Origin: Ciceribacter lividus
GTDB taxonomy: Bacteria; Pseudomonadota; Alphaproteobacteria; Rhizobiales; Rhizobiaceae
Direction of reading: 5' to 3'
Assembly (NCBI RefSeq): GCF_003337715.1
Contig: NZ_QPIX01000009.1
Coordinates: forward strand, 124,001-188,000
Length of the DNA: 64,000 bases
The notes below the pieces were generated by a model, which saw nothing but the letters and a program-made list of their open reading frames with translations, was not told the DNA's origin and did no database searches. A program made the translations under genes and the position numbers. How positions within the stretch are numbered: position 1 is the stretch's first letter; each line of letters begins with the position of its first letter. Below, in pieces: positions 1 through 10,072 of this stretch.

Positions 1-624
<624 letters not shown>

Positions 625-635
625 GGCGAAGACCG

Positions 636-2600
636 ATGACCAGCTTTCCGACCGGTGGCGTCGCACTGACGGCGAAGGGATGCGATTTCGCCGTGTGGTC
701 GCACCATGCGGAACTCGTGGAACTGTGCCTTTTCGACTCGGCGGGCGACATGGAAATCTGTCGCCTGCCGATGACGCGCGACCAGAACGGGCATCATCGC
801 CTGCACGTGGAGGGCGTCCGGCCGGGCGTCCGCTACGGCTACCGTGCCCACGGACGCTATACTCCCGACCAGGGCTACTGGTTCGACCCGTCGAAGCTCC
901 TGGTCGACCCTTATGCAAAAGAGATCGACCGGCCATTCAGGCAGGATCCCCGCCTCGGCATCTTCGGTGAGAACACCGATTCACTGGTCCCGAAGGCGAT
1001 CGTAACCGAGGACGTGGCAACCACTCGCAAGCCGCCGCTCTTCGCGCCCGGTGGCCTGATCTACGAGGTTCCGGTCAAGGCCTTCACGATGCTTCACCCG
1101 GACGTGCCGGAGCACCAGCGCGGGACGATTGCCGCACTTGCGCATCCCGCCGTCCTCTCACATCTGAAAGAGCTGAAAGTCGACGCGGTTGAGCTGATGC
1201 CGATCGTCGCCTGGCTCGACGAGCGTCATCTCGGCCCTCTCGGCCTCGTCAACGGCTGGGGCTACAATCCCGTTGCCCTGATGGCGATCGATCCGCGGCT
1301 CGCCCCGGGCGGCGTCGCCGAGCTCCGCGACACCGTCGCCGCGCTCCATGCAGAAGGGATCGACGTCATCCTCGACGTCGTCTTCAACCATACGGGAGAA
1401 GGCGACCGGCACGGCGGCACGCTCTCGCTGCGCGGCCTCGACAATCTCTCCTGCTATCGTCACCTGCCGGACAATCCGGGCGTTCTCGTCAACGACACCG
1501 GCTGCGGCAACACGCTTGCCTGCGACCATGTCTACATCCGCCGGCTGATCCTCGACAGCCTCCGGCACTTCGTGCTGCATGCCGGCGTCGACGGCTTCCG
1601 GTTCGACCTCGCCCCCATCCTCGGCCGCACCGCGCGCGGTTTCCACACCACGGCCCGCACGCTGCACGCTATCGCCTGCGACGACGTGCTTGCCGACCGG
1701 GTTCTGATCGCCGAACCGTGGGATGTTGGCCCGGGCGGCTACCAGCTCGGCAATTTTCCGCAGCCCTTCCTCGAGTGGAACGACCGGGCGCGCGATACCG
1801 TCCGGCGCTTCTGGCGGGGAGACGACCATATGCGCGGCGCCTTTGCGACGGCACTCGCCGGCTCGCAGGACGTCCTCGCCCGCCATGGCGAGACGATGTC
1901 CCGCACCGTCAACTTCGTCGTCGCCCATGACGGCTTCACGCTCTTCGATCTCGTCTCCCACACGCACAAGCGCAACGGCCGCAACGGCGAGAACAACCAC
2001 GACGGCCACGACGAGAACTTTTCCTGGAACAATGGTGCCGAGGGCGCGACCGACGATCCCGAGATCGCGCAGCGCCGCCGCCACGATGTGGCCGCGCTCA
2101 TCTCGACGCTGTTCTCCATGCGCGGCACGATCATGCTGACGGCCGGCGACGAGGGTGGGAGAAGCCAGCGCGGCAACAACAATGCCTATTGCCAGGACAA
2201 CGAGCTCACCTGGATCGACTGGCAGGCGATGGATCGCAGCCTGGTCAATCATACCGCCGTCGCCTCCGCGCTGCGCAAGCGCTTCGACGTCTTTTCCCGC
2301 ACAGGCTTCTTCACCGGCGAGAACGGCGACGTCGAGTGGATGAATGCCGCCGGCGAGCCGAATACCATCCCGGACTGGGAGGAGGCGGAGGGTGCGACGC
2401 TCACCATGATTCTGAAGACCCGCGACCGGGAGACCGGTCGCGACGTCCGCATCGCCATTCTCTTCAACCGGGCGCAACGGCCGCGCCATTTCGTGCTGCC
2501 GCAGACGTCCGGCCTTGCCTGGCACAACCCCTTCTCGGGCGAAAAGCTCGCCTCTATCATGCTGCAACCACGAACAGTGGCGTTGTTCATCGAATACTAG
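636..2600 (+). CDS. glgX: Glycogen debranching enzyme GlgX
   Basis: This 654-residue protein is a full-length GH13 isoamylase-type debranching enzyme that hydrolyses alpha-1,6 branches of phosphorylase-limit glycogen in the cytoplasm. An N-terminal early-set domain covers about residues 1-120. The catalytic barrel shows DVVFNHTGE near residue 248, the nucleophile region DGFRFDLAP near 320, the acid/base region LIAEPWDVG near 358 and VAHDGFTLFD near 430. The ATG follows the pgm stop by 11 bases, so the two are probably cotranscribed. Family identity is certain; chain-length specificity cannot be read from sequence. Confidence 0.95.
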   Translation: MTSFPTGGVALTAKGCDFAVWSHHAELVELCLFDSAGDMEICRLPMTRDQNGHHRLHVEGVRPGVRYGYRAHGRYTPDQGYWFDPSKLLVDPYAKEIDRPFRQDPRLGIFGENTDSLVPKAIVTEDVATTRKPPLFAPGGLIYEVPVKAFTMLHPDVPEHQRGTIAALAHPAVLSHLKELKVDAVELMPIVAWLDERHLGPLGLVNGWGYNPVALMAIDPRLAPGGVAELRDTVAALHAEGIDVILDVVFNHTGEGDRHGGTLSLRGLDNLSCYRHLPDNPGVLVNDTGCGNTLACDHVYIRRLILDSLRHFVLHAGVDGFRFDLAPILGRTARGFHTTARTLHAIACDDVLADRVLIAEPWDVGPGGYQLGNFPQPFLEWNDRARDTVRRFWRGDDHMRGAFATALAGSQDVLARHGETMSRTVNFVVAHDGFTLFDLVSHTHKRNGRNGENNHDGHDENFSWNNGAEGATDDPEIAQRRRHDVAALISTLFSMRGTIMLTAGDEGGRSQRGNNNAYCQDNELTWIDWQAMDRSLVNHTAVASALRKRFDVFSRTGFFTGENGDVEWMNAAGEPNTIPDWEEAEGATLTMILKTRDRETGRDVRIAILFNRAQRPRHFVLPQTSGLAWHNPFSGEKLASIMLQPRTVALFIEY

Positions 2601-2741
2601 CGTATATCCGGCGTTGGTTTGATGCCGGCCGCACGCTATGAAATTGCAGAACAGGAATACTGACGACTCAGGGCTGCGCAGCACGCCCCCGCATTCAAAC
2701 GACAAAGGCATTTCAGACAATGGAAAATTCAGCGAGGACCC

Positions 2742-3230
2742 ATGCCACGTGAGATTTCGCTTTCGGATGTTGCGGGACTCGTCGGCCAGGAAATCGGCCT
2801 GTCGGACTGGATCGCCGTCGACCAGTCGATGATCGACGCCTTTGCGGGTGCGACGAACGACCACCAGTTCATCCACGTGGACCCGGTGCGCGCCGCCGCC
2901 GAATCGCCCTTCGGCGGCACCATCGCCCACGGCTTCCTGACGCTGTCGCTGCTCTCGACCATGAATTACAACTGCCTGCCGGTCATCCGTGAGCAGACCA
3001 TGGGCATCAACTACGGCTTCGACCGCATCCGCTTCATGTCTCCGGTCAAGTGCGGCAAGCGGATCCGTGGCCATTTCGTCCTGACCGAGGCGCGTTTCCG
3101 CGGCGCCGGCATGATGATGACGACCTATGACATCAGCATCGAGATCGAGAACGAACGCAAACCGGCGCTGACCGCCACCTGGATCACCATTGTACAGTTC
3201 GATCCGAAGGACCGGCCTCAGGGAGTATGA
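2742..3230 (+). CDS. MaoC-family hot-dog dehydratase
   Basis: A 162-residue single hot-dog domain protein of the MaoC/(R)-hydratase type. The motif AGATNDHQFIHVDP (about residues 33-46) carries the Asp and His expected of the catalytic pair, and the following segment with FGGTIAHGFLTLSL is the second conserved block. Such enzymes hydrate or dehydrate 2-enoyl-CoA thioesters. Its stop overlaps the start of the next gene by 4 bases, so the two are translationally coupled. A downstream partner of unknown function leaves the physiological substrate open. Confidence 0.85.
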   Translation: MPREISLSDVAGLVGQEIGLSDWIAVDQSMIDAFAGATNDHQFIHVDPVRAAAESPFGGTIAHGFLTLSLLSTMNYNCLPVIREQTMGINYGFDRIRFMSPVKCGKRIRGHFVLTEARFRGAGMMMTTYDISIEIENERKPALTATWITIVQFDPKDRPQGV

Positions 3231-4288
3231 CGATGGAAAAGTCCGAGATCGTGAGACACGCCTTCCTGCGGCAGGCGCAATCCTGCGACGACCTCGGTTC
3301 GCCCTTCACCGCACGACTTTGCAAACTCGCCGCCGCGCGGTTGGAGGATGACACTGCAGTCGGAAGGCACGTCCTCAGATGGACAGGAGATCCGGCCAGC
3401 ACCGGCGATGCACTCGCATTGCGTCTTGCCGGTTCCCTGCACGCGCTGGTGCTCTCCGGTCTGGCTCCCTCTCTCGCTGCAGCTTACCCGCCCAACGCTG
3501 TCGATGATGATTCGTTCTGGCAGGCCTGTAGAGCGGCCTTCCGCGAACACGAAGCGTTCATTCTGGAGCGGCTGAAATCTGCCCCGCAGACCAACGAGGT
3601 TCGCCGCTCGGCCGCGCTGCTGCCGGGCTTCCTGACCATCGCCGCCCTGACGCACAAACCACTCGTCCTCTCCGAGGTCGGGGCGAGCGCCGGGCTGAAC
3701 CTGCAATGGGACCGTTATCACTACCGTCTCGGCGGTTCCGTCTGGGGGCCGGACTCGACGGCCGTGCTCGAACCGGACTGGCAGGGTCCGCCGCCGCCAT
3801 CGGCCGATCTTTCCGTCCTCGACCGCGCGGGCTGTGATCTCAACCCGCTCGATCCCTCCTCCGCCGAGGACTGCCTGCGGCTATCCTCCTACATCTGGGC
3901 GGACCAGACCGATCGGCTGGAACGCACGCGCAACGCCCTCGAGATCGCCCGCAGCGACGACCTCACGGTCGAGCGCGCCGACGCCATCGACTGGCTGCGA
4001 CGACGGCTCGCCATCCCGCACCGGGGCGCCGCGCATGTGATCTATCACACCATTGCCTGGCAGTACCTGCCCGACGCATTGAGGGAAGAAGGCGAGGCAC
4101 TGATCCGGCACGCGGGACAGGAAGCCTCGGCCGAGGCCCCGCTCGCCCGCCTGCAGCTCGAAGCCGACGGCAAGCCGGACGGAGCGGCTCTGACGCTCGA
4201 AATCTGGCCCTCAGGCGAGCGCCAGGAGATCGGGCGTGCCGATTTCCACGGCCGCTGGATAAGATGGCAGGGCTGGGCAGGCCTCTGA
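3227..4288 (+). CDS. DUF2332 family protein
   Basis: A 353-residue soluble protein recognised as DUF2332, a family common in rhizobia and actinobacteria without an assigned reaction. The stretch GFLTIAALTHKPLVLSEVGASAGLNLQWDR is cited here by its core EVGASAGLNL (about residues 148-157), a glycine-rich turn reminiscent of SAM-binding or nucleotide-binding folds. A second conserved block, VIYHTIAWQYL, lies near 272. The start ATG overlaps the upstream MaoC stop (ATGA). The methyltransferase-like reading is an inference from the glycine-rich motif alone. Confidence 0.8.
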   Translation: MTMEKSEIVRHAFLRQAQSCDDLGSPFTARLCKLAAARLEDDTAVGRHVLRWTGDPASTGDALALRLAGSLHALVLSGLAPSLAAAYPPNAVDDDSFWQACRAAFREHEAFILERLKSAPQTNEVRRSAALLPGFLTIAALTHKPLVLSEVGASAGLNLQWDRYHYRLGGSVWGPDSTAVLEPDWQGPPPPSADLSVLDRAGCDLNPLDPSSAEDCLRLSSYIWADQTDRLERTRNALEIARSDDLTVERADAIDWLRRRLAIPHRGAAHVIYHTIAWQYLPDALREEGEALIRHAGQEASAEAPLARLQLEADGKPDGAALTLEIWPSGERQEIGRADFHGRWIRWQGWAGL

Positions 4289-4306
4289 ACGGCCTGCCCC
4301 GTTTTC
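4275..4306 (+). terminator. Intrinsic terminator after the DUF2332 gene
   Basis: A hairpin formed by GGGCAGGCC and GGCCTGCCC with a 7-base loop overlaps the stop codon and is followed by CGTTTTC. It sits between convergent genes and would end transcription of the maoC-like/DUF2332 pair. Confidence 0.65.
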
Positions 4307-4307
4307 G

Positions 4308-4862
4308 TCAGGCGGCAGCGTCTTCAGCTGCTTCGGCGAGAAGCCCGAAGGCATAGTCAGCGAAAGACCGCCAGCATTCGACGCGGAAGGTCTCCTCGTC
4401 GACACGATAGAGCACGATCTCGATCTTGCCGAGCACCGTGCGTGCGGCAGCACCCACCGGGAACGCCCCGAGCGACAGGTCGAGCGGGCAGCCGGCATTC
4501 ACCGTGTTCTCCGCGCCCGGCCCGGAAACGATGATTGCCGTGTTGCGATGGGAGACGTCGGTCGAGGCATGCACCACGCCCGCGCCGGCGCAGGACGCCA
4601 TCAGGTCACCGCCCTGCTCGTCGATCACCAGCCATTCGTCCGGCCCGAGCCAGAGCGCCGTGCGACCCTTGGCCGAGGCCGAGGTCTTCGGCTTGACCGG
4701 CAACTTGACGCCGAGCGCCTTCGACAGGCCGGCCACGGCATCCGCTCCCGCCCGCAGCGAGATGCGTTCTGCCGGCGCCGCCGGTGTCAGCCGCACGACC
4801 GTCGAGCCGCCATGGGCGCCGTCCAGCACCGATTTCCGAGATGCCGCCATGAGATCAGCCAT
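4308..4862 (-). CDS. soxG: Sarcosine oxidase gamma subunit
   Basis: The smallest-but-one subunit (184 residues) of heterotetrameric sarcosine oxidase, which oxidises sarcosine to glycine and passes the methyl group to tetrahydrofolate. The protein has the GcvT-like fold typical of SoxG, with LWLGPDEWLVI near residue 75 and the C-terminal block TFRVECWRSFADYAFGLL. I chose the ATG at 4862 because it overlaps the soxA stop (ATGGCTGA), the usual coupled arrangement; an ATG 24 bases upstream would give a longer overlap. It is the last gene of soxBDAG. Confidence 0.9.
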   Translation of the reverse strand: MADLMAASRKSVLDGAHGGSTVVRLTPAAPAERISLRAGADAVAGLSKALGVKLPVKPKTSASAKGRTALWLGPDEWLVIDEQGGDLMASCAGAGVVHASTDVSHRNTAIIVSGPGAENTVNAGCPLDLSLGAFPVGAAARTVLGKIEIVLYRVDEETFRVECWRSFADYAFGLLAEAAEDAAA

Positions 4863-7848
4863 GGATGCGTACCCCTTCCTTGTCAAAGAACACCATGTCC
4901 GTCACTTCGACGGCGATGGTCTTGTCCGCCATCGGGACATAGAGCGTTTCACCCATGCGGTTGCGCCCGCCCGCCACCATCGCGATCGCGATCGACCGGC
5001 CGGCATTCGGCGACCAGTAGGAGGAGGTGACATGGCCGAGCATGGTCATCGGCTTCGGCTGGTTCGGATCGGCGACGATCTGGGCACCCTCCTCCAGCAC
5101 GGTGTTCGGGTCCTTCGTCAGAAGGCCGACAAGCTGCTTGCGGCCTTCCTTGACGAGGTCCGGACGCTTGAGGCCGCGGATGCCGACGAAATCCGTCTTC
5201 TTCTTGGAGACGGCCCAGGCGAGACCGGCATCGTCCGGGGTGAGCGTCCCGTCGGTGTCCTGACCGACGATGATGTAGCCCTTCTCGGCGCGCAGGACGT
5301 GCATGGTCTCGGTACCGTAGAGGCAAGCCCCCATGCTTTCCGCCCGGTTCCAGACGGCTTCCAGGACTGACGCGCCGTAATCGGCCGGCACGTTGATTTC
5401 GAAGCCGAGTTCGCCCGTGAAGGAGACGCGGAAGAGGCGGGTGGGCACGCCGCAGAACTTGCCTTCGGCGACGCTCATGTGCGGGAAGGCTTCGTTCGAG
5501 ATGTCGATGCCCTCGACGAACGGCGCGATGATGTCGCGCGCCTTCGGCCCCTGCACCGCGATCACCGCCCACTGCTCGGTGGTCGAGGTGAGCCAGACCT
5601 TGAGGTGCGGGAACTCCGTCTGCAGATAGTCTTCCATGTGCTGGAGGACGCGCGGCGCACCGCCGGTCGTCGTCGTGACGTGGAAGCGATCCTCGGCCAT
5701 GCGGCCGACGACGCCGTCGTCATAAACGAAGCCGTCCTCGCGGGTCATGATGCCGTAGCGGGCCTTGCCCGGTTTCAGCGTGTCCCAGGCATTCGTGTAG
5801 AGAAGGTTGAGGAAGGTCGCGGCATCGGGGCCGACGACCTCGATCTTGCCGAGCGTGGACGCATCGAAGACGCCCGCGACATCGCGAACCGTCTTGCACT
5901 CGCGATTGACCGCCTGGTGCATGTCCTCGCCCGCCCGGGGATAGTACCAGGCGCGCTTCCAGTTGCCGACGTCCTCGAACTCGGCGCCTTGTGCCGCTTC
6001 GAAGAAATGCATCGGCGCCTTGCGGGTCGGATCGAAGAGATCGCCGCGGGAGTGGTTGATCAGCGTGCCGAAGGTCACCGGCGTATAGGGCGCGCGGAAG
6101 GTGGTGAGGCCCACCTGTGGGATCGGCCGGCCGAGCATTTCGGCAGCGATCGCCAGGCCGTGCATGTTGGAAAGCTTGCCCTGGTCGGACGCCATGCCGT
6201 TGGTGGTGAAGCGCTTGATGTGCTCGATCGAATGCATGCCCTCGCGCACCGCAAGGCGGATGTCCTTGGCACAGACGTCGTGCTGGAAGTCGATGAAGGC
6301 CTTGACGGTGGTGTCCGGCCCTGCCCCTTCCGCAGCGCCGATCATGCCGCCGGTCCAGTCGAAGGCGTTGCTGCCGGAAAGCTGCACCGGCGCCCCACCG
6401 GCGGCACCTGCCGCCGCGGCCATCGCCGCACCGGCCGCGGACGCCTCGTCGAGGATCGCCTGCAGGTCGTCGGTGCCGTTGCAGGTGCCGACGCTGACAC
6501 ATTCCTGCGCGTAGACATCCGGCAGGAAACGGTCGTTCACGGCGTCGAACCTGAGCTTGCCGCGTGACTGCGAGAACAGATGCACCGACGGCGTCCAGCC
6601 GGCCGAAACGAGAAGCGCATCGACCTCGATCTTGCGCGACGCGCCGCCGCCGTTGCGGCGAACGGTCATCGACTTGATCCGCAGGCGGCCGGCGGTATCC
6701 ACGACGCCGTGGCCGAGCAGCACGTCGATGCCGAGCGAGCGGGCTTCCGCCAGAACCTTTTCGCCGGGCTTTTCGCGGCAGTCGACGATCGCGACGACGG
6801 AAACGCCGGCCCGCTTCAGGTCGAATGCGGCCTCGTAGGCGGAATCATGGGCGGTATAGACGCCGACCTTGGCACCGACGGAAACGCCGAAGTGGTTCAG
6901 ATAGGTGCGCCCTGCGGCCGCCAGCATGATGCCCGGGCGGTCGTTGTTGGCGAACACCATGTGCCGTTCGATCGAGCCGGTCGCAAGCACCACGCGCTTG
7001 GCGCGGACCTGCCACAGACGCTCGCGCGGCAGACCCTTGGCGGGCTTCGCGAGGTGGTCGGTCACGCGCTCGGCCAGTGCCACGAAATTGTGGTTGTAGT
7101 AACCGAAGGCGGTGGTGCGGGTGAGAAGGCGCACGTTCGGCATCGAGGCGAGCTTCGCCGCGACGGACTGCGCCCAGTCGTAGCCGTTCTGCCCGTCGAC
7201 GGTTGCGGCGGTGTCGTAGTGGAAGGCACCGCCGACTTCCGGCTGTTCGTCGCAGACGATCACCTTGGCCCCTGCCTCGGCAGCCGAAAGGGCTGCGGCA
7301 AGACCGGCCGCCCCGCCGCCGACGACGAGAACGTCGCAGTGCGCATAACGGCTGGAATAATGATCCGGATCGGCCTCCTTCGGCGCAACCCCGAGACCGG
7401 CGGCACGGCGGATGAAGGGCTCATAGACCGAATGCCAGAAGCTCTTCGGCCACATGAACGTCTTGTAGTAGAAGCCGGCGGCGAAGAACGGCGAGGCAAA
7501 GTCGTTGAGTTCGCCGATGTCGAAGGCAAGGCTCGGCCAGCGGTTCTGGGTACCGATCTTCATGCCGTCGAAGACTTCCTGCACCGTCGCGCGCACGTTC
7601 GGCTGGCGGCGCGCCGCGTCACGGCTGACATCGAGCAACGCGTTCGGCTCTTCCGGGCCGGCGGTCAGGATGCCGCGCGGGCGGTGATACTTGAACGACC
7701 GGCCGGCGAGATGCATGCCGTTGGCGAGCATCGCCGAGGCGACGGTGTCGCCTTCGATCGCCGTCAGGCTTCGGCCGTCGATGGTGAAGCGCGCGGTTCT
7801 GGCCGGCGTGAGACGGCCCTTGCCGGGAATACGGTTGGCGCCGCTCAT
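4855..7848 (-). CDS. soxA: Sarcosine oxidase alpha subunit
   Basis: A 997-residue subunit with all expected parts: an N-terminal 2Fe-2S-like ferredoxin-fold domain (about 20-110), a Rossmann dinucleotide-binding region starting DVLVVGGGAAGLAAALSA near residue 172 that binds NAD, and a C-terminal GcvT/aminomethyltransferase-like half (from about 600) where the folate-dependent C1 transfer occurs. GVYTAHDSAYEAAF and VVLATGSIER are typical SoxA blocks. The start overlaps the soxD stop by 4 bases. Together with SoxB, SoxD and SoxG it forms the cytoplasmic enzyme that feeds glycine and 5,10-methylene-THF from choline or betaine breakdown. Confidence 0.95.
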   Translation of the reverse strand: MSGANRIPGKGRLTPARTARFTIDGRSLTAIEGDTVASAMLANGMHLAGRSFKYHRPRGILTAGPEEPNALLDVSRDAARRQPNVRATVQEVFDGMKIGTQNRWPSLAFDIGELNDFASPFFAAGFYYKTFMWPKSFWHSVYEPFIRRAAGLGVAPKEADPDHYSSRYAHCDVLVVGGGAAGLAAALSAAEAGAKVIVCDEQPEVGGAFHYDTAATVDGQNGYDWAQSVAAKLASMPNVRLLTRTTAFGYYNHNFVALAERVTDHLAKPAKGLPRERLWQVRAKRVVLATGSIERHMVFANNDRPGIMLAAAGRTYLNHFGVSVGAKVGVYTAHDSAYEAAFDLKRAGVSVVAIVDCREKPGEKVLAEARSLGIDVLLGHGVVDTAGRLRIKSMTVRRNGGGASRKIEVDALLVSAGWTPSVHLFSQSRGKLRFDAVNDRFLPDVYAQECVSVGTCNGTDDLQAILDEASAAGAAMAAAAGAAGGAPVQLSGSNAFDWTGGMIGAAEGAGPDTTVKAFIDFQHDVCAKDIRLAVREGMHSIEHIKRFTTNGMASDQGKLSNMHGLAIAAEMLGRPIPQVGLTTFRAPYTPVTFGTLINHSRGDLFDPTRKAPMHFFEAAQGAEFEDVGNWKRAWYYPRAGEDMHQAVNRECKTVRDVAGVFDASTLGKIEVVGPDAATFLNLLYTNAWDTLKPGKARYGIMTREDGFVYDDGVVGRMAEDRFHVTTTTGGAPRVLQHMEDYLQTEFPHLKVWLTSTTEQWAVIAVQGPKARDIIAPFVEGIDISNEAFPHMSVAEGKFCGVPTRLFRVSFTGELGFEINVPADYGASVLEAVWNRAESMGACLYGTETMHVLRAEKGYIIVGQDTDGTLTPDDAGLAWAVSKKKTDFVGIRGLKRPDLVKEGRKQLVGLLTKDPNTVLEEGAQIVADPNQPKPMTMLGHVTSSYWSPNAGRSIAIAMVAGGRNRMGETLYVPMADKTIAVEVTDMVFFDKEGVRIHG

Positions 7849-8162
7849 TTGGCAGCTCCCTTGTCTTGGCTGTTGAGAACGGCGGCGACGTCGGGCTTCG
7901 GCTCGCCGGCCTTGTAGGTCATGAGGAACTTGTCGCTCACAGTATCGCGCACCGCGTTGAAGAAGCGGCCGCAGCCGTGGATGTGGCGCCAGCGTTCGAA
8001 GATGAGGCCCTTCGGGTTGTCACGCAGGAAGAAGTAGTCCGCGAATTCCTCGTCGGAGATCTCGGCGATGTTGGCGGGGCGCACGATATGGGCCTCGCCG
8101 GCGCCGCGGAATTCGAGCTCGGAGCGCTCTTCTTCACAATAGGGGCATTTGATCAGCAGCAT
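7845..8162 (-). CDS. soxD: Sarcosine oxidase delta subunit
   Basis: A 105-residue zinc-binding subunit. CPYC at residues 6-9 together with His60 and Cys64 (RHIHGCGRFF) matches the zinc site known in the delta subunit family. It is encoded between soxB (18 bases away) and soxA (4-base overlap), the canonical position. It has no catalytic centre of its own and is needed for assembly of the tetramer. Confidence 0.94.
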   Translation of the reverse strand: MLLIKCPYCEEERSELEFRGAGEAHIVRPANIAEISDEEFADYFFLRDNPKGLIFERWRHIHGCGRFFNAVRDTVSDKFLMTYKAGEPKPDVAAVLNSQDKGAAK

Positions 8163-8180
8163 GATGAGCGGTCCTCGGTA

Positions 8181-9434
8181 TCAGTGCGCCACGGCAGCGG
8201 CAGCCGCCTCGTCGATCAGGCGGCCGGTGCGGAACCGGTCGAGCGTCAGGCTGGCGGCGAGACGGTGCGGTTCGCCGCGCGCGATCAGGTGCGCGAAGAG
8301 ATTGGCCGAGCCCGGCGTCGCCTTGAAGCCGCCCGTGCCCCAGCCGGCATTGACGAAGAGGTTCGGCACCGGCGTCACGCTCTGGATCGGCGAGCGGTCG
8401 GCGGTGTTGTCGGTGATACCGCCCCACTGACGCATCATCTTGACCCGGCGGAACATCGGGAAGAGCTCGCAGATGGCGTCGAGCGTGTGGGTGATGATCT
8501 GCAGGCCACCCGTCTGGGAGTAGGAGTTGTACTGGTCGGTGCCGGCGCCGATGACGAACTCGCCCTTGTCCGACTGCGAGATATAGGCATGCACGCTGTT
8601 CGACATGACGACGCAGGGGAAGATCGGCTTCATCGGCTCGGAGACGAGCGCCTGCAGCGGCGTCGAGTGGACCGGAAGCTTGATGCCGGCCATCGCCATG
8701 ACGACCGAGGAATGGCCCGCGGCGGAAACGCCGATCTTCTTGGCGCCGATGAAGCCGCGGCTCGTGTCGACCCCGGTCACCTCACCGTTCGGGCCGCGCC
8801 GGATGTCGGTCACTTCGCAGTTCTGGATGATGTGGACGCCACGGTCGGACGCCGCACGTGCAAAGCCCCAGGCGACAGCGTCGTGGCGGGCTGTGCCGCC
8901 GCGGCGCTGCAAGGCGGCGCCGTTGATCGGGTAGCGTGCGGTCTTCGAGATGTCGAGCGGCGGGCAATAGGCCTTCGCCTGCTCCGGCGTCAGCCACTCG
9001 TTGTCGATGCCGTAGAGATTGTTGGCATGCACATGGCGCTTGAAGGATTGCATGTCGTGGATGTTGTGCGACAGCATCATCACGCCGCGCGGCGAGTACA
9101 TGACGTTGTAGTTGAGATCCTGGCTCAACGCTTCCCAGAGCTTCAGCGAATGCTCGTAGATGTCCATGCTCTCTTCATAGAGATAGTTGGACCGGATGAT
9201 CGTGGTGTTGCGCCCGGTATTGCCGCCACCGATCCAGCCGCGCTCGAGCACGGCGACATTGGTGATTCCATGTTCCTTGGCGAGATAGTAGGCGGCTCCC
9301 AGACCATGACCGCCGCCGCCGATGATGATCACATCGTAGGACGACCGGGGCTCCGGAGAGGTCCACTGGGCGTCCCAGCCCTTGTGACCGCGCAGCGCCT
9401 CGCGTGCCACGGCAAAAACCGAATATTTGCGCAT
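8181..9434 (-). CDS. soxB: Sarcosine oxidase beta subunit
   Basis: A 417-residue DAO-family flavoprotein, the first gene of the soxBDAG operon. The FAD-binding loop IIIGGGGHGLGAAYYL lies near residue 36, and a second conserved segment NAGWGTGGFKATPGS lies near residue 365. Family knowledge puts sarcosine oxidation at noncovalent FAD in this subunit and a covalently bound FMN at the alpha/beta interface. The length is as expected. No paralogue or truncation is visible. Confidence 0.95.
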   Translation of the reverse strand: MRKYSVFAVAREALRGHKGWDAQWTSPEPRSSYDVIIIGGGGHGLGAAYYLAKEHGITNVAVLERGWIGGGNTGRNTTIIRSNYLYEESMDIYEHSLKLWEALSQDLNYNVMYSPRGVMMLSHNIHDMQSFKRHVHANNLYGIDNEWLTPEQAKAYCPPLDISKTARYPINGAALQRRGGTARHDAVAWGFARAASDRGVHIIQNCEVTDIRRGPNGEVTGVDTSRGFIGAKKIGVSAAGHSSVVMAMAGIKLPVHSTPLQALVSEPMKPIFPCVVMSNSVHAYISQSDKGEFVIGAGTDQYNSYSQTGGLQIITHTLDAICELFPMFRRVKMMRQWGGITDNTADRSPIQSVTPVPNLFVNAGWGTGGFKATPGSANLFAHLIARGEPHRLAASLTLDRFRTGRLIDEAAAAAVAH

Positions 9435-9729
9435 TTCGCCTCAAACTCCTGTGGGTCAGGCAATTGGGTAGGGCCTTACCAGTCGCAAATCAATATGCCT
9501 TGCGAGCGCCCTTTTGCGACGCATTGCCCTCCGGCTTTCGACATGGACGGCAAAGATGGCGTTTCGCGGGATTTTTCTGCCCCTCGCACCTTCCCCATCT
9601 GGACTTTCCAAGCCCGATCTGTTATTCGACCGCCAAATCGTCAGGCCTGCGCCTCACGAAGCGATAGTTTCTTAGCCGGCGATCTGCTCCGGCGAGACGA
9701 CAACTCTAAACCAAAGGAACGGGATAAAC

Positions 9730-9957
9730 GTGCAGGTACTAGTCCGCGACAACAATGTTGACCAAGCGCTTCGCGCTCTGAAGAAGAAGATGCAGCGCGA
9801 GGGTATCTTCCGTGAAATGAAGATGCGCGACTATTATGAAAAGCCGTCGCAGAAGCGCGCGCGCGAAAAGGCCGAAGCCGTACGCCGCGTCCGCAAGCTG
9901 GCCCGCAAGCGTATGCAGCGCGAAGGCCTGATCTCCGCTGGCCGTTCGGGCCGCTGA
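9730..9957 (+). CDS. rpsU: 30S ribosomal protein S21
   Basis: A 75-residue, strongly basic protein starting with GTG at 9730 behind AAGGAACGGG. The sequence [19 protein letters not shown] followed by REGIFREMK is diagnostic of S21 in rhizobia, and the Arg/Lys-rich C-terminus is normal for the family. S21 sits on the 30S platform and helps initiation. It stands alone with its own terminator downstream. Confidence 0.96.
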   Translation: MQVLVRDNNVDQALRALKKKMQREGIFREMKMRDYYEKPSQKRAREKAEAVRRVRKLARKRMQREGLISAGRSGR

Positions 9958-9993
9958 TCCGTCGTTTTTTCGACGTTTTCCGATGTTCTAAGG

Positions 9994-10024
9994 GCGGGGG
10001 CGACGGGTCGCCACCGCTCTTTTC
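9994..10024 (+). terminator. Intrinsic terminator of rpsU
   Basis: GCGG-G-GGCGA pairs with TCGCC-A-CCGC across a short loop, and the stem is followed by TCTTTTC. It lies 36 bases after the rpsU stop. Confidence 0.75.
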
Positions 10025-10072
10025 ATTTGTGAAGCCAAATACCTGCCCTCGTTACGGAAAGCATACCGGAAA

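Noticed and set aside
9435..9729. Glycine riboswitch or small RNA gene between soxB and rpsU
   Set aside because: No glycine aptamer core or stable terminator-like structure was recognised in the 295-base gap.
1158..9761. Very long open frames antisense to glgX, soxA, soxB (for example minus 1158-3074, plus 5479-6567, plus 6580-7917, plus 7866-9761)
   Set aside because: They mirror real genes, have Arg/Gly/Val-rich composition without domain features, and are an expected effect of high GC at third codon positions.
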